Source: Gymnothorax reevesii
Lineage: Eukaryota > Chordata > Actinopteri > Anguilliformes > Muraenidae
Assembly: GCA_029721435.1 (NCBI GenBank)
Contig: CM056576.1
Location: 118,595,166 to 118,659,165 of the forward strand
Direction of reading: 5' to 3'
Length of the DNA: 64,000 nt
Shown: piece after piece, positions 35,401-46,806 of the stretch
Numbering within the stretch: the first letter of the stretch is position 1
How the letters are laid out: the number at the start of each line of letters is the position of its first letter
Program-made: the position numbers and the translations under genes
The notes under the pieces: model-generated
The model's input: the letters and a program-made list of their open reading frames with translations, nothing else
Told to the model about the DNA's origin: nothing
Database searches by the model: none

Positions 35401-38400
35401 CTCCCCTGTGATTAAGACCTGAGGTATGAGCCTAAATCTTTTGTGATGCTACTAGCAACTTTTGTGCTTTTGTCCCTTAAACTATAGCCCAGAGGTACTG
35501 GCCTCCCAGTGCTTTTAATGACAATTTCGTAGAGTTCAGATTTGAATAAATTTACCTTCTCTACCATCGTACCCCTTGCAAAATTATTTCATTGAATTGC
35601 AAGAGTTTGTTTTACAGAAATGAACCCCAAACAGGGCTATTTTGAGAAAAAAAACTATGTCTTGAAATATTTTTATGGTGACACTGTGGGTTAGGTGGGT
35701 GTAATTTGTACAACATTGCTTTGCTATCTAATAAATGTGCATGAACTAATTGAATATTTTCATTCTGAAAGTTAAAAAAAAATAAAATAAAAAATAGGTC
35801 TCATGCTTTTGCACTGTATAAGGCAATGGTCACTAACCTGATTCCTGGAGCTCAACCGTCAGTTGGTTTTCACTCTAGTCCCAATATGTCACATCTGACT
35901 CTACTGACTGTCGGCTCAAAACATGTTTCTACCTGATTAACAAGGGGTGCTTTGATTTGGGCTGAAAACGTACTCAGTTGGAGTGAAAACCTACAGGAAG
36001 GTATTTCTCCTGAAATAGGGTTGGTGATCACTAGTGCAAAGTCTCATGACAGTCACCTGGAAGGGTCCGGCAACTTTGAAATCCACCTGCGCCCAATTCC
36101 ATGCATTGCCCTGGTCGTTTGCCTTCGCCCAGATCTTGGTGGGCTTTCCGCCCTCCAGCAAGTAGATGTTCAGAGCCATGGCGGTCGCAGAGCCGTACAT
36201 GTGGTACCAGAACTGCAGGCAGTGCGGACCAGACACCTGGCACTGTGGGCTGATCATGCGGGCAGAGTCACCACGGTATACGCCATCTGCCTCAATGTAC
36301 ATGTAAGAGCCACCTAGATAACAGGGGTTTAAAGAACAGTAGTTCACAATGTATATTTTGGAGTTATTTATTGAGCATAAAAATGATTATCTAGCTGAGC
36401 TGATAATGTTTTACAACTTGCTGGCCATTAAGTAGATGCCGACCAAATAAGGGCTCTCCAGCTAGACAGTTGCATAATTGAAAGTTCATGGAAAAGTTCA
36501 CACTGATAAATTAATCAAGGGTGCCATGTTCACCAGGGCAAGTCATTAAAACTGCTTGGTTGAGACACTGAGGGCTGTCGAGTTGAATGTCCTGCTAATG
36601 CGCTGTTATGTAATGCATAGCATAGTCTGATTTATTTCTTATATTGCTAGTGTTTTCAGAGGAGCATTGTTAAATGTAGCATAATTAAGGGATCATGGTT
36701 AAGAGTCTGCAGGGTAGTCCCTTATGCATTATGCATAATACTTTGGTGCTTAATTATTGAACAGCAGAATCGCATACATTGGTGGATTCTAGTGATGGAT
36801 GGTAGTGCAGGTTTTTGGGGTCTAAAAAAAGTGGTGGCTTTTGAGCATATGCATAATCTAACAGTCAAATATCGACAACTGGGACGGGAAGAGCCTCCAG
36901 TCTCAAAAGCCAACACCATAACCATGTCAAGAAGATGAACGATCACTCACTTCCTGTGGTGTGATCGTGGGACGGCCCAGTTAGCTCGGTGGGGGTGGAC
37001 CCTTGCCTTCTTGTCCAATCAAAGCTGTCTGTTACGGTCTGAGTCCACCCACATTCGCTGCCATCAAAGTTACAGTCCAGTGGACAAGCTGTGGAGACGG
37101 TAACCGGGAGGGGGGCTCAGACATGACCATACTGGGGTCGGAGAGCAAAACGTAGTATCACACTACAGAAACTAACTTCAAACAAAAAAAAGCTTACCTC
37201 CATGAGAGTGCGTTGTAGTTGATATGTCTGTTGGGGATGGTTTGAAATTTGCTAGAAAAACAAACATAAACATTAACTACATTCAACACAAAGATCTTAA
37301 ATAAAGCTTAAAGCAATTTTTAAAGCCATTTTCATAAATGATATTTTTGAAATAAGTTTCCATTTTTGATTCATTCTTAGAAGAAGTAAAAAAAAAAATC
37401 ATACAACGGAAGCCACTGAGCTCACCACAGCAGTCTCGTTGTGTAGCTACAGTTAACAAGTATATATAACAATAAATGTAAACCATCCACAGCTAGCCCA
37501 AAGAAGAAAGTTAAACTGTAATATATGACCAAAAAATTATAGAAAGCAACCTAACTAACCAATATTTGGTACTGAATGACAAAGGCCAGTAAAAACAGCC
37601 ATTTGGACAAGACTATTGAGTCTTGAACAAAAAAACCATTCAGCCAGTCCCATCAAGATTACGGAATAGAATGAACTGGCCTTGGGAGAAAAGTTAACAT
37701 CACGCAGCTGCGCCATTTGCTTCCTAATAGGCGAGATTAGGCCTCTAAGCCCATGATGGAAAAGGTTAGGCTATGAATAGAGGAAGCCTGGATCTGAGAA
37801 GCATCATGAGTGCAGGATTGGCTTTCTCTTCAGGAGAACTGCGACCTACCACAGATGGTTTTGTCCCTCCAGTCTCCAAGGTTAACCCCAGCCAGCTCGC
37901 AGGCTGCAACGTAGGACTCCAGGGAGGTGCAGAGCTGGCGTGCATTGCCACGTGTGGCGCAGTGGTCATACATGCAGCTGTTCACGTAGAGCTGCACGGG
38001 CACAAACTCGTGACAGACGTTGAATATGTAGCCAAAGAGGATGCTACATTGCTGGTAGCCATCAGTCTCCAACCAGGGCTCACACGGAGCTGGTGCAGGG
38101 ATGCTGTCTGAACAGCTGGAAGAGAACCCAGTAAATTGCACATTTGGTATCACAGCTCTGTAGTGAAACAAATTAGATTTGATGGTACTTTATGGTTTAT
38201 TGCCGTCACCGCCATTTGAGCCATCTCTCTAAAATATCACATCTTACATAGTGCAACACAATGAATCCCCACAATAAACCTGTTTAACGTGGCAGAAGCA
38301 GTACATCATCATTGCACAACCTATATATTGCTGATTTTTCTGGGGACAAAAACTGTGAAGGCTTTTAAAAGAAGGGGCACAGCCGAGAAGGCTGGTAAAC

Positions 38401-41400
38401 ATTGATCTATAAAGTTCACCAAGTAATAATAATATAATTTACAGTGCATTCGGGAACATTTGGGTGTTAAATTAGCAATTTAGCAATGCTGTGTGGGGCA
38501 CTTCAAATGGGACATTAACTGGATTGCATAATTACAGACTAGAGAAACATACATGTCAATTTTTTTAATAACACAGTAAAACACTTTGCACTTTGCTGCA
38601 CCGCTAGGTAGCGAGCTTAAGAGGTAATGATTTTTCGCTATGTTCTCTGTCTAAAATGAGCTTTTAGTTAAAAGTTTTAGCTAGTTCTAAAACTATTGCA
38701 TTAACTGCAAATTATTAAACAAGGCTATCTTCTGTCTTTAATTGTCTGCACACACTCTGGTTCCTAATTTGGTGCTCTCCAAGGTATTTTACAGTTTGTC
38801 ATCAGCTCGAAGGTAATTGGTCATTCTGCAGTAAAATTTCCAGGAGAGTCCAGAATCAGGGATATGATTCAACCAAGGGCTTCTGACACTGCACAAACCA
38901 TAAAGTAACTCAGCAGAGTTCTAAATATGATTATGATAAGCTGCAGTTGTTGTATAAAAGACATAGTATGCTGTCATTGCAAAATTTTGCGGTAAAACAT
39001 TCAAAAGAGCATGCAAAATTATGTAATGAGTTTGGAACCTATGCACTGCAGCAGCATAGAAATATAGCACACCACACTTAGTGATCATTTGCAAAAGAAA
39101 ATAAATGAAGAGTTTAGTTCCAAAACGCAAATAGTGCCAAAATTACAAAAATTGAGATAATGCCATAGACCGGTAGTCCTGTGCTTCTTACACATGGTGC
39201 AATAATCTGTTTTTAGGAATTCATACGATAAGGTGTATTTCATCATGGCCAATGTTTGTGTTTTTCTATAAAATGCAATGGGCGCCAACATAGAAAAAGC
39301 TGATTTACTCAAAATGTGTAAAATGGATATATTGCGTTTTGGAAACAAACTCTTCAAATATCGTAATACAGTATGTTGCAAATTGTTTAGTTAGATCAGT
39401 GTTGTTCAGATCATTCATCCATTTTAGCTTCTACAATCACAAGTTGATGCTGCTCTTCTCAGGCTAGCTGCTAAGAGTAGATATTGTAAGAGTGTTATGA
39501 CAATGTACAGTAAATGAAAAAGTATTAATGGGATGGGTGCTGGAGCATGCATTTGGTAAAGAGACGGACTGAAGATAACTTGGTGTGACCTTATTCCCCC
39601 CAGACCATTGTATGACCTGTAACCAATCCTGTGACAAGACACTTACGGCCACTCGCTATCCTTGACTCTCCAGCTGTTGGCAAACTCGTCTGCACTGTCA
39701 ACCACCACACCATCTGGCGTCAGAAAGTCATCAAACTGGCTGCCGGAGTAGGTTCCGCAGAGTCCGCACATCTGCGCCCAGTGCCTCTCGTCGATCCTCA
39801 CAAACAGCCTGTGGTCTCCGTCGAACAGGAGTTGCAGGCCGAAATCTGTGTCCACTTGGACATATGCTCCAGACAGTGCCACCTTGACTCCTGTCATTGG
39901 TGCTGCAGGGAGTTGAGTCAAAGCTCCATTCACCTGTTTGTTTAAAGAGGTAGGATTGGAATATTTAAAATGCATAATGTACCGCAACTTAAGCGCAAGT
40001 ACTTTGTCATTGAGTCTCTATACAAGAGGAATCATCACAGTCTAAGTAGAAAATCTGGGTTCAGAAAGTTACAGGTCCTTCACAGAATTTTTTCCACTCA
40101 GCTGTACGAGCCAGTATCTTAATTTTTAAGCAGGGATACAGAAATAATTAGTCACATCAGCTGACTGAGTTCAAGGGTCAGAGAAATATATGTCAGGACT
40201 TTTAGGGCGTATTCGAATCCCTGGTCTTGGCGACACGACACAGTTGGTTGACTCGACACGAGAACGACGTTTCGAACAGCCAAGAACCAACATGAGAATG
40301 CGTTCTTGCCACTCCTCACTTTTTGGAGAGTGCGACGAGTGTCGTCAAGAACAAAGATGGCGGATGCGGGAGATAGGTATGTGAAATTTTCAGCAATTTC
40401 AACAATTAAACTTGTTAATAGTCCTCTATTCATGAGAATGAGTAGTTTCAGTCGCAATTAACTGTACAGAATCATGAAGTGACTTTAAGGCCCAGTTACT
40501 AGGGTTGATCTTGCTGAAATTTTGTAAAAACCGTCGGCATCGGAATAATTCAATTCAATTCAATTCCATTACTTCGAACAGAAGCACATCCTTCACGGCC
40601 GCCATTTTGCCGCTGACCGAGAACACCCAAACTCGCACTTCCATGTTTGAAACTAAAAACCTCGCACCTCGCACTCGTGCTGACTCTTGTTAGGGATTCA
40701 AATACGCCCTTATCCTCTGAGCCCTGGGCTTTATACTAATGCACTTACATAAACATCCTTTCCTTTCCTCAGGGCCAGGTGAAGACCCTCCATTTCCAAG
40801 GCGATGGAATTCAGAGCCGACCAGGCCAGGTTACCCCGATTTTCATTCCTGCCCATCACAGTGAACTGGACAGAGTTGTTGCCACATGTCTTTGCCAGGG
40901 TGTAGTTGCAGGCTCCTTGGAAGTTGTAGAGCTTTCCATCATAGGTGAGGTAGTGGGGGTCACCGTACACATGGCAGGTGGCGACTCTGGGGGTGAAACA
41001 GCCAACCACACCATCTTGGGCCCTGCAGACCTCGTCCTCGCCACAGGACACCGAAGAGCACTGGACTTTGTTGTGTCCCATGCACTGGCACAGCATATTA
41101 CAGTCGTCCTGCATCACCGACGCCCCTTTCTGTGGATCAAACCCAACAACATCACCACACTGACGCCAAAACATCGCTGATTCTTCACCAATGCCTCAAA
41201 AAGTCACAATAAAAATCTAATCAAATTGACATTGCCCCATAGCCTAAAAAGAATGCTATTTTTACTAGTCCTTATAAAGGAACCCAGTTGACTTTTTTAT
41301 GAAACAATCTATCATAGGCGTGAAAAATTTGAAAGCTCACAAAATCATTTTGCCCAGCAAACACTTGGACGAGACAGGGTGCATCTGTGTCTTTTTTTAA

Positions 41401-44400
41401 CAGTGCAAAGGTCAAAAATCAACTCATAATTTTAACAAAAAAGTTATCACAATAAGACATCACCAAACCCTGCAGCAACATAGAATTCCTACATTGTTAC
41501 TGATGCAGTTATATAATTGTCCTGCACCCACAGTACGCAAAAGACATGCGTAAACTGTATATAGTGAATGGATAGATGTTGATACCTCAACGTGCTGCTC
41601 GTTGATCCAGCAGCCGCAGTCTTCCTCGGGGACGCACTTCCCTCCACTGAGCAGGAAGCCCGGATCGCAGTCGCACCTCTCCTCACAGAGGCCACAGCTC
41701 ATGGCGGCGTCCTTGTCTGAACACGTGGCGGGGCAGCCACTTGCACACTCACTGTAGTAGCTGTTAGCCTGGCACACCAGGGCTGAGAAAGAGAGAAGGG
41801 ACCAGCTGGCATTACCATCTGCCACTTAACAGCATGATGAAGGCAGTGGTTGCCGCATCATGGAATTGGAGTGGCAAGGAATGAGCCTTTCTCAAATACT
41901 AGGTGGGCAGAACTCAGAAGCAGATGGCATACTGGTCTGAACCAATAACTAGAACACACAGCGTTATTAACGCAAAGTACTGTGCTAATGTGGAACCGTC
42001 AAGCATCGCCTAAAATACTGGAAGGGTCACCTATTGTAGCGACTTGAAAGCTAATTGTTTCTCCTCACAGGGAATCTTCTGCCGGCTAAATGAACATGGA
42101 TGTGTGAGGGTATGAGTGAGTCAAAAAATGAGTTACAAGTCTGATCCATGGTATACAGTTAAAAATACTACAGAAAACGCAAAAAGGGAGTGACATACGA
42201 CAGTCGGTGGCATTCCTCCAGGGTGGCAGGGTGACTCCGGCGGACTGGCATGCTGTGGCAAATGTTTGAAGAACGTCACACAGGGCTTGGGGGTCACCAC
42301 TAGTAGCGCACATCTCAAAGACGCAGCTCATGAAGAAGGCCTCAGCTGTAATCACAGAGGAGCAGCCAGCGAAAGGGCTTTCCTTGGACAGGATTACTCC
42401 ACAGTTCGCCTCGCTCTCATACTTGGCCTCCTCGGCGAGAGAGCAGTGATCGGGCAGCATGACGGCATTGCAGGGGTCCCCCGGGCTCTGCCAGCTCTGC
42501 GCCAGCTCAGCCGCGTCCACCGCAAGTAACCCATCGGGCTTGCTGTGGTCATCCTCGGACTGGTGGTTGAAATTTCCGCACAGGCCACAGACCTGGTCGC
42601 CGTAAAGAGCTGGAACCTTCACTTGCACGCCGCTGGTGGCATCGAATGACACCATTAACGCAAAGTCTGTCTCCAGGATGACCGCTACCCCAGCACTGCT
42701 GACGATGACTGCACCGTTATTCAAACTGAGTGGAAGGCTTTTCCAAATTCCATTTACCTTATAGGGTTACAGGAAAGAAAAAAGAGAAGCATGTATGTCA
42801 TCTACCTGCAGTTGATACGTAACAGGATTTTCAAACTACAAAATTAGAAATTTCAAGCTTTGCACAGGTGTCAAATTAGAAAAATGTTTCGGTTGACTCC
42901 AATCCACACTTTCCCACGGTGTGTACGCAAGTTTTGTCTAGTCTACGGGTTGAAGTGGCTTTATATGTCTGCTGTTGCTATAAAGAGGCAAAGAAGTACA
43001 TTGGAGACAATTCCCTCCTATTTAGTCACAATTTTCAGGGATGTGGGTGTCCTGGTTTGGTAATGACCCATTATACTACAGTCAAGGCCATTTTAGGATT
43101 CAGGATCTGGGGACTGTGAGATTCCACAATACAAAAGTAAACACTTACCAAGACTCTACTTGCTTCCCATCTCAGCAGGGACACTGTAAGACCGTCTAGG
43201 TCTATATTGACCTGCTGGATGGAGGAACTATAGGAGTCCCCTCTCTGCTCATTACGGACCTCCACCTGGAAGAAGGGGACCGAGGTTGAATCGCTGCAGA
43301 CTTTGGCCAGAACATAGTTGCAGGACCCTGCAAAGCGGTGGCTGGCCCCGTCAAAGGTGGTGATGTGGGGGGCGCTGTGGAGGCTGCAGGTGCCAGAGGT
43401 ATTCGGGAGACAGGCTGGTGCACCACTGCTCCTCATGCAGGTTTGACCCTTTGGGCAGGAGGCTGGGGAGCAGGTAAGCTGGGGACCTAGTGCAGAGCAC
43501 GCACACTTGGTCGTGCATGCATCATCAGCCCAGAACTCACCAAAGGTGCACTGTTCACCTGTGGGTTCCCAAAAAGCAGTGGTGACCAACCCTGTTCTTG
43601 AAGATCTACCAGCCCGTAGGTTTTCATTGCAACCTTAATCTGGTGCACCTTGCTGTAGTCTCACTAGCAGCTCAACAACATTTCTTGCTGTTGAATGAGG
43701 TGTGCTGTGTGAGGGTTGGTATGAAAACCTTTGGGATGGTGGATCTCCAGGAACAGTGTTGGTAACCACTACCATCAAGAAACAGAGTTAGCAATGAACT
43801 GGAACCAGGAGTGCGATGGGCTCACAGAACCAATTCAACAGGCACTACCGTTCAGCAACAAATATGAAATGATTAACTCAAAACAATGTCAAATGACACC
43901 AGTCAGTTCCTATTAGTAAAACAGTGGAATCTGAGTTTTTTTGTGTGAGTGTGTGTGTGTATGTGTGGGGGGGGGTGGTTGAGACACCTCATTCTCTTAC
44001 GGTAAAACAATATGTCATAATATAATATATTGTTACTTAGTCTGTTATAGTCACAATAACAATTCATGATACTTCACAGATTTTGAAAATGCTGACGTCG
44101 AAAGTGTGTGTGAATTTGGTTTTAGACAAAACTAATTGAAGTTCATCGACTGTGATGCAGGAATTTGGAAGGGTCTGGCTCGTTTATCGAGAAAGAAAGA
44201 CTTACCGCATGATCCGACGCGGACTCCCACATTGTCTATGGTTACTATTCCTTCTTCAGCAAATCCCACATCTGCCTCGAAGACCACCTGTAAAGGTGGT
44301 GAAAGGCCAAACAAATTTAGATTTCCTCAGTCTACCATATGTATTATTACCATATAATTTCATGTAAATTGCACCTGTCAAAAAATAACTAAAGACAGAG

Positions 44401-46764
44401 CGAACAATAAAGAGGCCGTAACAAATTTAACAGCTCATACACAGCTTTATTGTCAACAGCACATCAGGGAAAGAATTGATAAGTGGGCTGCGTTGGGTCC
44501 TGACAAACAGTGACTCTTGTTTTTCGGTGAGAGGGACAGCGTACCTGGATGCGATTGATTTTCAGCAGCGGAATGAACACCTGCTGCCAGGATCCATCAG
44601 CAGTGCTCTGAGAAGTCCAGATTTCAGTCTCTGACACGTCATCCCTAATCAGAACTCGCAGATCCGTTCCATTCGAGCCTGAATTGCGGTACCAGAACTC
44701 CAGGCAAGCAGCACCAGAGAAAGTCAGCCGATCACTCTCCAAGCGGGTCACTCCGAAAGGGTTTGAAAGGGAGTTCTCTCGAAGCAGATAATATCCTTCT
44801 GGGAGAACAAGCATAATAGATTGAACTTGACCAATAATAAACAACACAGAGCACAAAAAAAGCAATTCAAGTATATGTTCAGCAAATATAATTTATAAAG
44901 ATGTGCCTGCAAGCCTCCAATCCTTTTCTGTTATTCTTCATAACACTAAAGCTGTGCTGTTCCGAGCAAAACATTACAAAGTTTGTGAAATTATAAATTG
45001 CATCTGGTCTATTTTTATCCTGTTGTGTCAGATGCAAAACCATCATCTGTGTTCATAAAGATTATATTATTTAGCACAGGCTGATTTGCCAAGCATGACT
45101 TCATCTGAGATGAATTTTCACATCAGGCAGTCGGGAAACTGGGAAAAGTTTAACAAAAAGGAGTCAATTGCTCACAACAATTGGTGACCCTTGTATGACT
45201 AACTTGGCAGAAGCCTCTAATGCAATAATGAAAGGATGCACTCGTCCCCTACTGTTAGTCTCTCACTGGTAACCCGAGCACATGCACCCTCTGTTACAGT
45301 AATACTTTGAAGATGAACTATATTGTTAGATATTTTCGCCTCTATTTTATCCACTCTGTGAAATGTCTTGGGCCCATTTTCTCAATGAAGTGGGAGCACT
45401 CCGGCTAAATGGCCCTCCGGAAAACAACAGGCAATAAAATTCGATTATGCTGTACTGAACTGTGGATGTGCTGTGCTTTGTGTCGGCGCAACTGCCTCAA
45501 GTTTCAGTGTGTTCTGTGAACCGATAGCTCCGCCACTGCTCTGAGTCAAGAAGAAAAGAGTTGAGAAAGGCTGTCTAACTGAAAGAACACAGTGGCTAGT
45601 GTCAAGGGCTGACTCATGTATTTGGTCATAAGAGACCCGCCTCAAATAAAATGAGGTCGTGTTATCTGCGTGCATTCTTTCCGGAGCATGGAGAAATTAC
45701 CTGATCCTTGTGGTGTTGCAATCCACCCTAAGTGAGTCCACCCACAAAATGGATTCCGGTCACTGTTAAAATCACACTTTGTAATGTATTCTAAAAAAGG
45801 TTAGGGAAAGCAATGCGTCAGACCAAGAAGAAAATAACTGGAATCAGCAGCAATCTCAAAATGTCAAACAATCTACATTCTCTGGAGGGGTTTGTACACG
45901 CATCATAAGGCTTGTTTTTGTCTGAAGTTACTGTACCAGGAAATTGGCAGTGTGTAGAAATGGACACTTTAATTAGTGAAGCAAATGGCACAACAACTGA
46001 ACTGTAAATCCCATTTTGAGAGTCGCCTCTTATTTTTTAAACTGGTAGACTAAGAACAGGGACACTTTATATTTATCATTGAAAGACATGATTAGAAAGA
46101 GCATTTTATCAACAATATCACCATTTATTGGGATCATGTATGCAGTTTGCACATCTGACTGTGTTCTTGTCTGCATACTGGACACTTAAAGAAGTAATAC
46201 ATTGTATAAAAATATGAGGATCTGTGAAGATCTGTATTAAAGGTCATTGCGGGGTTCGCACACCTGCACTGGGTTTCCAGGTCGGGAGGTTGACTGATGG
46301 ATTCAAATCTTCGAGTCTGTGGCAAAGAAAAAAAAATGAAAGGGTTGAAAAAGTTGCGCACGATTTACATTATAAATGAAACACCTCCTTTGCTGTGTAA
46401 GATCGCACAGTGAGCACATACAGTTATTGCTTTGCTATAGTAGTTTAGTTGCTGCACACAGGTAAAACATTCCTTGAAGATGAAGCTGCCGCTCACTTGC
46501 AGGGGAACATAAAATTTTGCACTGAGAGGTCACAACTGAACAACAGTAGCGGCTGCGATAATGGCGAATAACCACGGGATCAATGCGAAACGGAGACATG
46601 ATCGAATTGGCATTCTCCAAATGGATCAATGGCCTGAGGTCTCAGTTCATTTTCCAGCTCACTAGTGTAGTAGATGGCATTGGAAATTGACAATCACTGA
46701 GAAAGTGAAGAGGTAGATAATGGAAGAAAGAAAAGAAGAGAGACAAGGAAGGAAATAGAGGCTC

Positions 46765-46806
<42 letters not shown>

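Noticed and set aside
41130..41180. Longer exon 9 beginning at an upstream Met or CAG ([15 protein letters not shown])
   Set aside because: Using CAG|AAAGGG restores the family spacing between TIL and the next Cys-rich segment and joins phase 0 from exon 8. The extra residues resemble pyrimidine-tract translation.
44132..44205. Extension of exon 5 beyond VGSCG ([11 protein letters not shown]...)
   Set aside because: The GTAAGT donor at this point and the phase match to exon 6 show that this is intron.
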